Of a DNA stretch of 64,000 nucleotides, positions 34,407-43,280 are shown in pieces. Every line of letters begins with the position of its first letter. Within the stretch, counting starts at the first letter, position 1. Made by a program: the position numbers and the translations under genes. The stretch covers positions 62,001-126,000 of the forward strand of contig NZ_JACVEW010000001.1 in the NCBI RefSeq assembly GCF_017776525.1. Direction: 5' to 3'. The DNA comes from Marinobacterium alkalitolerans (GTDB lineage: Bacteria > Pseudomonadota > Gammaproteobacteria > Pseudomonadales > Balneatricaceae). Under the pieces are notes generated by a model. The model did no database searches and was not told the origin of the DNA. It was given only the letters and a program-made list of their open reading frames with translations.

Positions 34407-35460
34407 CGGGCTTTCCAGCGATTACATCGTTGAACATCTCTATGTATTGAGTTGCAATGGCTTCACGGCTATAGAGACGGGTGAAGGTATTCAGGCCATT
34501 GCGGACAAGACGCTTTCGTAGAGCTTCATTCTCACAGACTTGATTGATTGCTTCGGCCAGTGCTGATACATCGTCGACCTGAACCAGAAGGCCGTCCTCG
34601 CCAGGTGTTACCAGCCAAGAGGGGCCCGCAGCTGCAGTGGTTACCAAGGGGACTTGTTGGGCCCAGGCTTCTACTACGACATTACCAAAGGGTTCCTCAC
34701 GCGAGGGGAATACGCAGATGTCACTTGCCTTGAACAGGTAGCTTGTGTCGCGCCGCCAGCCCAGCAGGTGCACTCGGCCCTGTAGTTTCAGTTCTACAAT
34801 CAGCTGTTCCAGTTCGCTTTTCAATGGGCCGTCACCAGCGATCAGCAGGCTGGTATTGTCTGTCAGAGCAACTGCCTGAATAAGCGTGTCATGCGCCTTG
34901 GCTGGGTGTAACCGACCGAGTGCCAGCAGAACCTTGTGCGAGTCCGGTATGCCATATTGCTGACGGACTTCGTTGCGGGCTTGTGACTCGTCAGTGTCAC
35001 AGGGGGCAATTTCGCCAAAGTTTGGAATGCATTGAGTTTTGTCAGCAGCAATGCCCTCTTTCTGCAAATAGCGAACAATATCTGGCGTGTTGCCGATCAA
35101 CCGGTCGCTTTTGCGATATCGTTCAACCCGGTAATAGCCGCCAAGGCGGGCAACGATGGGACAGTAGCCTGTAGGGGCGCGTTTGATGGCACGGCTCATC
35201 CAGGTCATCAGTAGGTCAGGTTGCTGGCGGCGTAGCAAGAGATGCAGCCTTGCTCGTCCCAGTAGCTCGTGAAAACCGCGAAAACGAAGCGTATGGATAC
35301 GAATGTTTGGGTGTTTGGCAAACAGGTGTTCTCGGCGCTCATGTGGCTCAATAACCACGTCTTGGTAAACTCCAGCGTCAGCCAGTGCTATTACCAGTTT
35401 CTCAAAAAAGGTCTCTGCACCACCGTTTTGGGTGGACAGCATCAGTTGCATAATGTGCAT
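34384..35460 (-). CDS. Glycosyltransferase family 4 protein
   Basis: A 358-residue GT-B enzyme. N-terminal domain: MHIMQLMLSTQNGGAETFFE (glycine-rich acceptor loop). Donor domain: LLALGRLHPAKAHDTLIQAV (~175-194), LLIAGDGPLKSELEQ, VHLLGWRRDTSYLFKASDI and the signature PSREEPFGNVVVEAWAQQVP (~248-267). It resembles the core-type glycosyltransferases of the WaaG/WalR kind, but the linkage is unknown. ATG 35460 follows AGGAA by 5 bases; the frame continues to 35517 but overlaps the upstream gene. It is the last gene of the leftward acyltransferase-GT-GT4 operon. Confidence 0.88.
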   Translation of the reverse strand: MHIMQLMLSTQNGGAETFFEKLVIALADAGVYQDVVIEPHERREHLFAKHPNIRIHTLRFRGFHELLGRARLHLLLRRQQPDLLMTWMSRAIKRAPTGYCPIVARLGGYYRVERYRKSDRLIGNTPDIVRYLQKEGIAADKTQCIPNFGEIAPCDTDESQARNEVRQQYGIPDSHKVLLALGRLHPAKAHDTLIQAVALTDNTSLLIAGDGPLKSELEQLIVELKLQGRVHLLGWRRDTSYLFKASDICVFPSREEPFGNVVVEAWAQQVPLVTTAAAGPSWLVTPGEDGLLVQVDDVSALAEAINQVCENEALRKRLVRNGLNTFTRLYSREAIATQYIEMFNDVIAGKPVSEAEAS

Positions 35461-35489
35461 TGAAGTTCCTTGGTATGGGAGGGGCAAAC

Positions 35490-36305
35490 CTATTCCCTCC
35501 AATGTTCCTTTATCCACTCGGCTGGCATGAAGAAGCGCTTCAGGTAGCGAAAGCGTGAGCCTTTGAATCCTCGGCTGAAACAGCTCTTGATATGTGCAAT
35601 ACGGCCTTGGGCCTTAACTTGGTCGGACCAGCGTCCCTGAATCGCATCGGAGGGGTCTGGCTTGCCCGGGAAGATAACAACACGGGTACCTATGGGCAGC
35701 TTAGGGGGGCGCAGGTAGCGCAGTGGCCAGGGCCCAAGACAGTCCATTCGGAAATGGCGCACCCAACCACGAGGCCAGAACTTGATACCACCTTTGATGC
35801 AGTTGGTGACATAGCGCTGTTCAAACTGATACTTGCCCGCAATACCTTCTGGGTTTTGCTGAAAATTTTCCAGCATGTAACCGTGCCGGCCGATTTCAAA
35901 GCGGAAAATCGACGTTTGGCCGAGCCTCTCGAGTGGTTTTACCCAGTTGCGTGCCAAAATAACATCTTCGGGTGCGCCATAGCTGAAGAAAGGATCCAGG
36001 CTGCCGGTAATAACCACGTCCAGGTCGATAAAGAGCACAACGCCAGTCAGGTCAAACAGCTTGTGGCCCCATAAAGCGGTTTTGGGCCACTTGCCGGGCG
36101 CATTGGTTGGGCGTGGGCATCCCAGTTCCGGTAAACCGCGGCAGACAACTTCTTGACGGATGCCCTCAGAGTCATCGGTCAGGCAGATTACCCTGAAAGG
36201 CGGCGTGATATTGCGTTCCACCATTGCGTAGATTCGGTTGACATACTCAGGGCCATAGCGTGTTCCCCATTTTATACAGATAACCTGCTTGATCTGTTCA
36301 CTCAT
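35490..36305 (-). CDS. DXD glycosyltransferase of the locus-specific family, copy C
   Basis: A 271-residue third paralogue of the proteins at 31141 and 32597, on the opposite strand. Landmarks are QVICIKWGTRYGPEYVNRI, RVICLTDDSEG, DXD motif VLFIDLDVVITGSLDPFF (~89-106), TSIFRFEIG and RVVIFPGKPDPSDAIQGRW (~205-223), followed by a basic C-terminal extension (~225-271) that could bind the membrane. It lies between the LpxL-type acyltransferase gene and the GT4 gene, 29 bases before the latter. A transfer step in core assembly is inferred. Confidence 0.8.
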   Translation of the reverse strand: MSEQIKQVICIKWGTRYGPEYVNRIYAMVERNITPPFRVICLTDDSEGIRQEVVCRGLPELGCPRPTNAPGKWPKTALWGHKLFDLTGVVLFIDLDVVITGSLDPFFSYGAPEDVILARNWVKPLERLGQTSIFRFEIGRHGYMLENFQQNPEGIAGKYQFEQRYVTNCIKGGIKFWPRGWVRHFRMDCLGPWPLRYLRPPKLPIGTRVVIFPGKPDPSDAIQGRWSDQVKAQGRIAHIKSCFSRGFKGSRFRYLKRFFMPAEWIKEHWRE

Positions 36306-36346
36306 GCTTGGGTCCTGTGCATATTCAACAGGTTTTCAGACCTGTT

Positions 36347-37270
36347 TCAGCGTTGACGGTAAAGGTAGTTTTTACCTTGGGGGTGGGTCTTGAAACGTCG
36401 ATGCACCCACATGTATTGAGCTGGATCCTTGCGAATTGCACGCTCAATCTCCTGGTTGACACGTTTGGCATCAGCCTCTTCATCGCCGCTTGGGAATGAA
36501 GTGATAATCGGGAAAAGCTCAAGTTCATAACCTGAATAGTCCGGTAGTCGATGTTGTGCCAGCATTAGAATTGGTGAGCCATTTAATTTGACCATGCGAC
36601 TTGTGGCCGTGATGGTGGCGGCAGGAACTCCAAAGAAGGGAGCATACACCGAGTGACGGTGCCCGAAATCCTGGTCAGGTGCATACCAGACGATGTGGTT
36701 CTGGCGGAGGGCTTTCAGTACTGTACGAATATTAGAGCGCTCGATAACCAGGTCGAAAAAACGTTGGCGACCGCGTGTAATGATCCGCTCCAGCAGAGGG
36801 TTGTTATGGCGTCGGTACATGGCGTCAACAGGATAGAAATTTGAAAAAAGCAACCCTCCCAAGTCCAGTGTTGAAAAATGGGCGCCTAACAGAACAACCC
36901 CTTTACCTTGAGCCAAGGCAGCATCGAGGTGCTCTCGGCCTTTCAGAGTGACCTTCATGTCAAGACGCTCACGCGGTGTCCACCAGGCCATGGCGGTTTC
37001 AAATAAGCCGATACCGTTGTTCACGAAGACCTGACGGACCATGCGAGCTTGAGCCCGGGTATCCAGTTCAGGGAAGCAGAGGCGAATATTGACTCGGGTG
37101 ACATGTCGGCGATGTGAACTCAGGTAGTAGATTATGTGACCCAGTATTCGGCCCAAGCTGATCTGCCAGCGCCAGGGCAGATGATTCAGCAACCGCAACA
37201 GGCCAATGCCAAGCCAGGTAGGCCAGAAAACGGGGGCAGCATAGCTTTCTGAAGAGGTATTTTGACTCAC
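36347..37270 (-). CDS. Lipid A late acyltransferase (LpxL/HtrB family)
   Basis: Inner-membrane acyltransferase of 307 residues that adds a secondary acyl chain to Kdo-lipid A. It shows a membrane anchor near residues 12-30, the catalytic H-x4-D motif in LGAHFSTLDLGGLLF (~128), the arginine segment VDAMYRRHNNPLLERII, YAPDQDFG and the end motif MWVHRRFKTHPQG (~288-300). LpxL and LpxM types cannot be separated with certainty; the sequence reads more like LpxL. It is the first gene of a leftward operon with two glycosyltransferases, which ties their products to lipopolysaccharide. Confidence 0.88.
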   Translation of the reverse strand: MSQNTSSESYAAPVFWPTWLGIGLLRLLNHLPWRWQISLGRILGHIIYYLSSHRRHVTRVNIRLCFPELDTRAQARMVRQVFVNNGIGLFETAMAWWTPRERLDMKVTLKGREHLDAALAQGKGVVLLGAHFSTLDLGGLLFSNFYPVDAMYRRHNNPLLERIITRGRQRFFDLVIERSNIRTVLKALRQNHIVWYAPDQDFGHRHSVYAPFFGVPAATITATSRMVKLNGSPILMLAQHRLPDYSGYELELFPIITSFPSGDEEADAKRVNQEIERAIRKDPAQYMWVHRRFKTHPQGKNYLYRQR

Positions 37271-37387
37271 GGGTTCACATGGGGTTTGAGGACAGGTGTC
37301 TGAATTGTAAAGCCCTCCATTGGATGCAGCAAACCTGCGTCAAGAGAGTCGGGTCCTGAAGACATCATGTGGCCGTTTGCCATGTCA

Positions 37388-37396
37388 TGTTATGAT
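37388..37396 (+). promoter_or_regulatory. Candidate extended -10 promoter of the ugd operon
   Basis: TGTTATGAT (TG, one base, TATGAT) lies 40 bases before the ugd ATG, in the 166-base divergent gap to the acyltransferase gene. The -35 region is poor (TGTGGC). Confidence 0.4.
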
Positions 37397-37436
37397 GCGC
37401 GACCAAATGCAGACAGACATACTTAACAGGTAGCAG

Positions 37437-38606
37437 ATGAAGATTGCAGTCGCAGGAACGGGTTATGTCGGGTTGTCCAACGCTGTTCTGCTGGCACAGC
37501 ATAACGACGTGGTAGCGCTGGACATTGTGCCGGAAAAGGTTGAGCTGCTGAACTCAGGGATATCTCCTATCGAAGACATTGAGATCAGTGAGTATCTTGC
37601 TTCTGGCAGGTTGCATCTTCAGGCAACGCTGGACAAAAAGGCGGCCTACGAGGGTGCTGACTTTGTTGTCATTGCTACACCAACGGACTATGACCCTCAG
37701 ACCAACTATTTCAATACTCGCAGTGTGGAAGCGGTTATCAAGGATGTGCTGAGCATTAATTCTGATGCTGTCATGGTTATCAAATCTACGGTACCCGTTG
37801 GCTATACTGCAGAACTCAGGCAGAGACTCAAGGTTGATAACCTGATCTTTTCACCCGAATTTCTGCGCGAGGGCAAGGCGCTTTATGACAACCTGTACCC
37901 CTCGAGGATTATTGTTGGTGAGCAGTCAGAGCGTGCCATGCAGTTTGCCGAGCTGCTCAAGCAAGGCGCTCTTAAGAAAGATGTGCCGGTTCTGTTTACG
38001 GATTCCACCGAGGCAGAAGCGATAAAGCTCTTCGCGAATACTTACTTGGCAATGCGTGTGGCGTATTTTAATGAGCTTGATACTTATGCTGAAACGCACG
38101 GGTTGAACACTCGTCAGATTATCGAGGGTGTAGGACTGGATCCTCGTATCGGCATGCACTACAACAACCCATCATTCGGATATGGTGGTTATTGCCTGCC
38201 GAAAGATACCAAACAGCTGCTGGCCAACTATGACCAGGTCCCCAATAACCTTATCCGTGCGATTGTGGACTCAAATACCACTCGTAAGGACTTCATTGCC
38301 AGCGCAGTATTGGGCAGAAATCCTGATGTGGTCGGTATTTATCGTCTGGTGATGAAAGCGGGATCGGATAACTTCCGAGCCTCGGCGATTCAAGGTGTTA
38401 TGAAGCGCCTTAAGGCCAAAGGCGTTGAAGTTGTGGTCTATGAGCCGGTTCTGGAGGATGAACTGTTCTTTAACTCGCGTGTCATCAAGGATTTGGGTGA
38501 GTTCAAGCGGATCAGCGACGTCATTATCGCCAATCGCCTGAGTGAGGAAGTGGAGGACTGCGCAGACAAAGTTTACACACGAGACCTGTTTGGCGGGGAT
38601 TCCTGA
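37437..38606 (+). CDS. ugd: UDP-glucose 6-dehydrogenase
   Basis: Oxidises UDP-glucose to UDP-glucuronate with two NAD. The 389-residue length is that of the short E. coli-type Ugd. It has the Rossmann start [64 protein letters not shown], the hinge [20 protein letters not shown] and the catalytic cysteine in [13 protein letters not shown] (~248-260). The next gene is a UDP-glucuronate 4-epimerase, so the pair makes UDP-galacturonate. Ugd-derived sugars may decorate core or lipid A, but no ArnB/ArnA genes are in the window. Confidence 0.95.
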   Translation: MKIAVAGTGYVGLSNAVLLAQHNDVVALDIVPEKVELLNSGISPIEDIEISEYLASGRLHLQATLDKKAAYEGADFVVIATPTDYDPQTNYFNTRSVEAVIKDVLSINSDAVMVIKSTVPVGYTAELRQRLKVDNLIFSPEFLREGKALYDNLYPSRIIVGEQSERAMQFAELLKQGALKKDVPVLFTDSTEAEAIKLFANTYLAMRVAYFNELDTYAETHGLNTRQIIEGVGLDPRIGMHYNNPSFGYGGYCLPKDTKQLLANYDQVPNNLIRAIVDSNTTRKDFIASAVLGRNPDVVGIYRLVMKAGSDNFRASAIQGVMKRLKAKGVEVVVYEPVLEDELFFNSRVIKDLGEFKRISDVIIANRLSEEVEDCADKVYTRDLFGGDS

Positions 38607-38625
38607 TGGTGGAACTGAGGTCAAA

Positions 38626-39648
38626 ATGAAAATACTGGTCACAGGTCATGCTGGCTTTATTGGTTTTCACACTGCGCGATGCCTGCTGCAGGCTGGGCAC
38701 GAAGTAGTCGGTTTCGATAACGTTAATGACTATTATGACACCGAGTTGAAAGAAGCCCGATTGATCGAGTTGGAGCAGGTTGCGGCTGGCTTGGGCTCGG
38801 CTTATCGGTCTATTCGGGGAAATCTGGCGGATCGTGCTGCTGTGGAGAGCTGTTTTGATCAGCACTGTTTTGATCGCGTCATTCATTTGGCTGCACAGGC
38901 CGGTGTGCGCTATTCAATCGAGAATCCCCACGCTTACGTTGAAAGTAACCTGGTTGGATTTGCCAATGTGCTGGAGTGTTGCCGACAGAAGCGGGTAGAG
39001 CACCTGATTTATGCCAGCACCAGTAGTGTCTATGGTGCCAATACCAAAATGCCCTTCAGTGAGCAGGACTCGGCTAACCACCCTGTTCAATTTTATGCGG
39101 CAACCAAGCGCTCGAACGAATTAATGGCTCATAGTTACAGTCATTTGTTTCAGCTGCCGACTACAGGCCTGAGGTTTTTCACCGTATATGGTCCTTGGGG
39201 GCGGCCGGATATGGCTCCGCACTTGTTTACGAGCAGAATACTCCGAGGGCAGCCAATCCAGGTATTCAACCAGGGCAACCACTCGCGTGATTTCACCTAT
39301 ATTGATGACATAGTGGAAAGTATTATGCGGGTAGCAGACGGGGTCGCGTTACCTGACCCTAACTGGAACAGTGACAGCCCGGCCCCGTCGTGCAGTAGGG
39401 CTCCCTATCGCATCTACAATATTGGCAATAGTCATGCAGTGCGGCTTGCGGATTTCATAGCGGCGATTGAGCGTGCTACCGGCAGAACAGCCGTGAAAGA
39501 GTACTTGCCATTGCAGCCAGGTGATGTGGCTGACACCTTTGCCGACAGCTCGGCCTTACAGGAGCATATCAATTACAGGCCCTCTACCTCCATAGAGGAG
39601 GGCGTTTCACGCTTTGTCCAGTGGTACCGGGAGTATTATGACATCTGA
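38626..39648 (+). CDS. UDP-glucuronate 4-epimerase-type SDR
   Basis: NAD-dependent epimerase of 340 residues, extended SDR family, converting UDP-glucuronate to UDP-galacturonate. It shows the nucleotide-binding GHAGFIG (7-13), [52 protein letters not shown] and catalytic YAATK (~154-158, Y-x3-K). The end [17 protein letters not shown] and [15 protein letters not shown] is characteristic of GlcA 4-epimerases. ATG 38626 is preferred over an in-frame earlier ORF start that overlaps ugd. It lies 19 bases after ugd and overlaps msbA by 11. Confidence 0.88.
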   Translation: MKILVTGHAGFIGFHTARCLLQAGHEVVGFDNVNDYYDTELKEARLIELEQVAAGLGSAYRSIRGNLADRAAVESCFDQHCFDRVIHLAAQAGVRYSIENPHAYVESNLVGFANVLECCRQKRVEHLIYASTSSVYGANTKMPFSEQDSANHPVQFYAATKRSNELMAHSYSHLFQLPTTGLRFFTVYGPWGRPDMAPHLFTSRILRGQPIQVFNQGNHSRDFTYIDDIVESIMRVADGVALPDPNWNSDSPAPSCSRAPYRIYNIGNSHAVRLADFIAAIERATGRTAVKEYLPLQPGDVADTFADSSALQEHINYRPSTSIEEGVSRFVQWYREYYDI

Positions 39649-41419
39649 GCAGGATAAGTCGGGACCGGACGCGATGCGCTCGAAAGAAGGGTGGTCAATC
39701 TATAAGCGCCTGCTGACATATGTAATGCCATATTGGCCAGCATTTCTGGTCAGTTTTATTGGCTTTGCCATCTACGGTGCAGGCCAGGCGTTATCCGCCA
39801 AGTGGCTTGAGCAGGTTGTCGATACTGTGCAGCGAGAGGACTTTGAACAGCGGACATGGCTGGCCTTGGCTGTATTGGGTATTTTTCTGATGCGGGGGGT
39901 TGGTACCTTTATCGGCAACTACAGCATCGCTTATGTGGGCCGCGAGACTGTCCATCGGATGCGCTCAGAGGTGTTTGAACATCTGCTGTTTTTGCCATCG
40001 CACTTCTACAGCTATCACGCCAGTGGTGAGCTTTTGGCTAAGCTGACATATAACGTCGAACAGGTCACCGGTGCGGTAACCAACGCAATTAAAATCTTCT
40101 TGCGTGAGACGCTGACTCTGATCGGCCTGATGGCGTACATGTTTTATTTGAATTGGAAGCTGACATTGATCTTTATCGCGGCAGGCCCCTTGATTGGCCT
40201 AGTTGTTTCGATGGCTTCCAAACGAATGCGACGCTTGAGTCGAAGAATTCAGCAGTCAGTGGGTGACATCACTGAGTCAGCTTCTGAAGCGATCAAGGGC
40301 TACCAGGTTGTTAGAGTGTTTGGTGGTGCCAGTGCCGAGCGACAGCGCTTTCAGGAGGCTAGCCTGCGCAACAAGCGCCAGTTTATGAAGCTGGTGGTGA
40401 CTCAGTCGCTGAACACGCCGGTCATTCAAATGCTGATTGCGGTGGCACTGTCTACACTTCTATATCTTGCGATGCATCCGGATGTGATGGGGGACATGAC
40501 AACAGGAGGATTTGTTGCTTTCCTGACGGCAGCGGGCATGTTGACCAAGCCGGTGCGTCAGTTGACGGATATCAGTGCGATTATTCAGCGCGGTATCGCG
40601 GCCGCTGAGAGCCTTTTTGAGGTGTTGGACGAGCCAGTTGAGCAGGACAGAGGGAATCAGCGTCTGGAGAAAGTTGGCGATATTGAGTTTAAGCAGCTCA
40701 ACTTTACGTACCCCAATACGACCAAGCCTGTATTACGTGATATTTCACTGCGTTTGCCACAAGGCAAAAGCCTGGCGCTGGTTGGCCGCAGTGGCAGTGG
40801 AAAGTCGACATTGGCTAGCCTGCTGCCCCGCTTTAATGACGGTTGGGACGGTGAGCTGCTTATAAATGGGGTGCCCGTCGAAAGTTTTACGTTAGCCAGC
40901 CTGCGTGACCAGATATCGCTGGTGAACCAAAATGTGGTGCTGTTCAATGGCACCATTGCCGAGAATATCGCTTATGGCGCCATGGCTGGGGCAACAGAGG
41001 AACAGATTCTGGCAGCGGCAGAGGCTGCTCATGTCAATGAATTTGCTGCGCGCTTGCCAGACGGCATTCATACACCAGTCGGTGAAAACGGGGTGTTGCT
41101 TTCTGGTGGCCAGCGTCAGCGTATTGCTATTGCCAGGGCGATCCTGAAAGATGCGCCGATACTGATTTTGGATGAAGCAACCTCAGCGTTGGATACAGAA
41201 TCAGAGCGGCACATCCAACAGGCGCTGGAAGAAGTGATGAAGGGGCGCACAACACTGGTGATTGCTCACCGCCTGTCCACCATTGAAAAGGCCGATATTA
41301 TTGCCGTGATGGATGATGGCAAGGTTGTTGAGCAGGGCTCACATCCTGAGCTGCTTGATCAGCAGGGTGCCTATGCCAAGTTTCACATATTACAATCCGA
41401 TGTGGACATGGGGTCGTGA
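39638..41419 (+). CDS. msbA: Lipid A export permease/ATP-binding protein MsbA
   Basis: Essential ABC exporter that flips lipid A-core across the inner membrane. The 593-residue protein has a six-helix membrane domain (~20-325) and a nucleotide-binding domain (~345-585) with Walker [15 protein letters not shown] (~386-399), Q-loop [10 protein letters not shown], signature [16 protein letters not shown] (~489-504), Walker [13 protein letters not shown] (~511-522) and switch VIAHRL. GGGAG precedes the ATG at 39638, which lies inside the end of the epimerase gene. The waaA start overlaps its stop (GTGA). Context with waaA and the acyltransferase supports MsbA over a generic exporter. Confidence 0.93.
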   Translation: MTSEQDKSGPDAMRSKEGWSIYKRLLTYVMPYWPAFLVSFIGFAIYGAGQALSAKWLEQVVDTVQREDFEQRTWLALAVLGIFLMRGVGTFIGNYSIAYVGRETVHRMRSEVFEHLLFLPSHFYSYHASGELLAKLTYNVEQVTGAVTNAIKIFLRETLTLIGLMAYMFYLNWKLTLIFIAAGPLIGLVVSMASKRMRRLSRRIQQSVGDITESASEAIKGYQVVRVFGGASAERQRFQEASLRNKRQFMKLVVTQSLNTPVIQMLIAVALSTLLYLAMHPDVMGDMTTGGFVAFLTAAGMLTKPVRQLTDISAIIQRGIAAAESLFEVLDEPVEQDRGNQRLEKVGDIEFKQLNFTYPNTTKPVLRDISLRLPQGKSLALVGRSGSGKSTLASLLPRFNDGWDGELLINGVPVESFTLASLRDQISLVNQNVVLFNGTIAENIAYGAMAGATEEQILAAAEAAHVNEFAARLPDGIHTPVGENGVLLSGGQRQRIAIARAILKDAPILILDEATSALDTESERHIQQALEEVMKGRTTLVIAHRLSTIEKADIIAVMDDGKVVEQGSHPELLDQQGAYAKFHILQSDVDMGS

Positions 41420-42693
41420 CACGCCTGGCACAATGGGGTTACAGCCTTTGCTTTTGCCTGCTCACACCGGTTCTGCTGCTGCGTCTCTGGTGGCGCGGCC
41501 GCAAGGCGCCCGGCTATCGGCGCAACTGGCACCAGAGGTTGGGGTTGGGGACGGCGATTTCAGAGCCGGTTATCTGGGTGCATGCCGTTTCCGTGGGCGA
41601 GACGGTGGCCATCGCGCCGCTGGTCCGCCGACTGATCAAGACCTTTCCGGGCCACCGCATCCTGATCACCAACATGACGCCTACCGGGGCCGAACAGGTC
41701 AGAACGCTGTTTGGTGACCGGGTCGAGCAGCGCTTCTGTCCCTGGGACCTGCCCTGGGCGTTGAAGGGCTTTCTGCGCCGAGTAAGGCCGCAGCTGTGCA
41801 TCATTGTCGAAACCGAGCTCTGGCCCAACCTGGTGCACCAGTGTGACCGTGCAGGGGTGCCGGTGTTGCTGGCGAATGCGCGCCTGTCCGAGCGTTCTGC
41901 CCGTGGCTACCGCCGCTTTTCTGCACTCACGGTCCCCATGCTGAACAGGCTCAGCCTGATTGCCGCTCAGGGGCAGGCTGATGCAGACCGCTTTATCGGT
42001 CTGGGCATGGCGCCCGAGCGAGTCGTGGTGACCGGCAGCATCAAGTTTGACCTCCAGCCCAACCCGGATCAGGTGGCGGCCGGGCAGGCACTGCGGCAGC
42101 GGCTGGGGGCGCACAGACCGGTGCTGATCGGTGCCAGTACCCATGCCGGAGAGGATGAGATTCTGCTGCGCACCTGGCAGCGGCTGCGTGAGCACTACCC
42201 CGAGCTTGCCCTGATTCTGGTGCCTCGCCATCCGGAGCGGTTTGATCAGGTGGCGACGCTATGCCATCAGTTCAGCGCAAGGGTGGTCCGTCGCAGCCGT
42301 GGCGATGCCGTTGATCCCGGCATTGATATCCTGTTGGGCGACAGCATGGGTGAGCTGATGCTGTTTTACGCTGCCGCCGACATTGCGGTCGTGGGCGGCA
42401 GCTTCTCGGGCACGGGCGGGCACAACCCGCTGGAGCCGGCGGCGCTGGGCGTGCCGGTCGTCATGGGGCCCGACTGTTTCAATTTCCAGTCGATCACCGA
42501 TGCGTTAAGGGATGCCGGCGGGCTTGTCTGTGTGCCTGATGAAGCGGCCCTGGCGGCACGTCTGGACAGGATGCTGGCCGAGCCGAACCGGCGGGCCGAA
42601 CAGGGGCGTCAGGCGGCTGATTTTGTGGCGGCCAACCGGGGGGCTCTGGCGCGACTGGAAGCCGAAGTGATGCGCCTGTCAGCCCAGCAGTGA
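41416..42693 (+). CDS. waaA: 3-deoxy-D-manno-octulosonic acid transferase
   Basis: GT30 glycosyltransferase that adds Kdo to lipid IVA, the first step of core synthesis, at the inner face of the inner membrane. The 425 residues have an N-terminal membrane anchor (~5-25), the acceptor-domain HAVSVGETVAIAPLVRRL (~56-73), ITNMTPTGAEQV, VETELWPNLV (catalytic-region glutamate), GASTHAGEDEIL (~239), LVPRHPERF and the donor site GTGGHNPLEPAALGVPVVMG (~335-354). The start is GTG 41416, coupled to msbA. The last 15 bases overlap cyaY on the other strand. Confidence 0.95.
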   Translation: MTRLAQWGYSLCFCLLTPVLLLRLWWRGRKAPGYRRNWHQRLGLGTAISEPVIWVHAVSVGETVAIAPLVRRLIKTFPGHRILITNMTPTGAEQVRTLFGDRVEQRFCPWDLPWALKGFLRRVRPQLCIIVETELWPNLVHQCDRAGVPVLLANARLSERSARGYRRFSALTVPMLNRLSLIAAQGQADADRFIGLGMAPERVVVTGSIKFDLQPNPDQVAAGQALRQRLGAHRPVLIGASTHAGEDEILLRTWQRLREHYPELALILVPRHPERFDQVATLCHQFSARVVRRSRGDAVDPGIDILLGDSMGELMLFYAAADIAVVGGSFSGTGGHNPLEPAALGVPVVMGPDCFNFQSITDALRDAGGLVCVPDEAALAARLDRMLAEPNRRAEQGRQAADFVAANRGALARLEAEVMRLSAQQ

Positions 42694-43011
42694 ATCGAAG
42701 TCGAAGGTTTCTCCGGCCTGCTCGCTGAAGGCATCCGTCAGTACCCTGGTCAGCGGGGCACCATCCGAGTCACGCAGCCACTGGCCCTGCTCCGGGCTGT
42801 AATCGAAATGGAAGCCGCCATTGCGTGTTGCGACCCAAAGCTGCTTTACCGGGGGCTGACGGGTGAAGATGATCTGGCTGCCGTTCTCACATTTCACCGT
42901 CATCATGCCGCCCTGGGTCTCGTAATCCAGATCGCTTTCGGCATCGTCGAGAATCTCTTCGAGCTGTTCCAGGGTGGCGTCCACCCGGGCCATGAATTCG
43001 GACTCGGTCAT
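42679..43011 (-). CDS. cyaY: Iron-sulfur assembly protein CyaY (frataxin)
   Basis: Bacterial frataxin of 110 residues that binds iron and modulates IscS-based Fe-S cluster assembly. Family features are the acidic first helix (TLEQLEEILDDAESDLDYE, ~12-30), the strand GGMMTVKCENGSQIIFTRQ (~35-53), QLWVATRNGGFHFDY (~58-72) and the C-terminal helix. ATG 43011 has GAGG upstream; a start at 43029 is poorly supported. It is divergent from lptM-lysA and convergent with waaA, overlapping it by 15 bases. This place beside lptM-lysA-dapF is typical of Pseudomonas and E. coli relatives. Confidence 0.92.
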   Translation of the reverse strand: MTESEFMARVDATLEQLEEILDDAESDLDYETQGGMMTVKCENGSQIIFTRQPPVKQLWVATRNGGFHFDYSPEQGQWLRDSDGAPLTRVLTDAFSEQAGETFDFDSLLG

Positions 43012-43046
43012 CTGGGCCTCTCTAAGCACATTGAAAACTGGGTGAA

Positions 43047-43059
43047 TGAGTATAACTCA
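43047..43059. promoter_or_regulatory. Palindrome in the cyaY-lptM divergent region
   Basis: TGAGTATAACTCA has 5-base arms around ATA and fits the T-N11-A pattern of LysR-type operator sites. It overlaps TATACT on the minus strand (43054-43049), a possible -10 for cyaY. A regulator is not encoded next to it, so the operator call is tentative. Confidence 0.35.
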
Positions 43060-43093
43060 GCCGTGGGCGGTACTCAGCCCTTCGGGCTGCAGG

Positions 43094-43099
43094 TATAAT
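43094..43099 (+). promoter_or_regulatory. -10 element of the lptM-lysA operon
   Basis: Consensus TATAAT, 53 bases before the lptM start, preceded by a small CAGCCC / GGGCTG hairpin (43075-43089). The -35 hexamer is weak. Confidence 0.5.
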
Positions 43100-43152
43100 C
43101 GATTCATTCATGGCCCGACATATAACGGGCGTAACCGATTACAAAGGGATTG

Positions 43153-43272
43153 ATGATGCTGAAACGCTGCTGGCCGCTGTTCCTGTTGGGGGCTCTGGTA
43201 CTGTCGGGATGTGGTCAAAAGGGGCCACTCTACCTGCCCGACGAAACGGCCGAACACCATCAATCACAATGA
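43153..43272 (+). CDS. lptM: LptM-like small lipoprotein (YifL/LppL)
   Basis: A 39-residue lipoprotein precursor too short for most gene finders. It has a basic start (MMLKRCW), a hydrophobic stretch, the lipobox LSGC with the modified cysteine at residue 20, and the family's GQKGPLYLP just after it. In E. coli, LptM helps the lipopolysaccharide translocon LptDE form its native disulfides. AAGGG is 4 bases before the first of two adjacent ATGs. It is the first gene of lptM-lysA-dapF, as in other gammaproteobacteria, and its product may work on the same pathway as waaA/msbA next door. Confidence 0.88.
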   Translation: MMLKRCWPLFLLGALVLSGCGQKGPLYLPDETAEHHQSQ

Positions 43273-43280
43273 GAGTTTGC

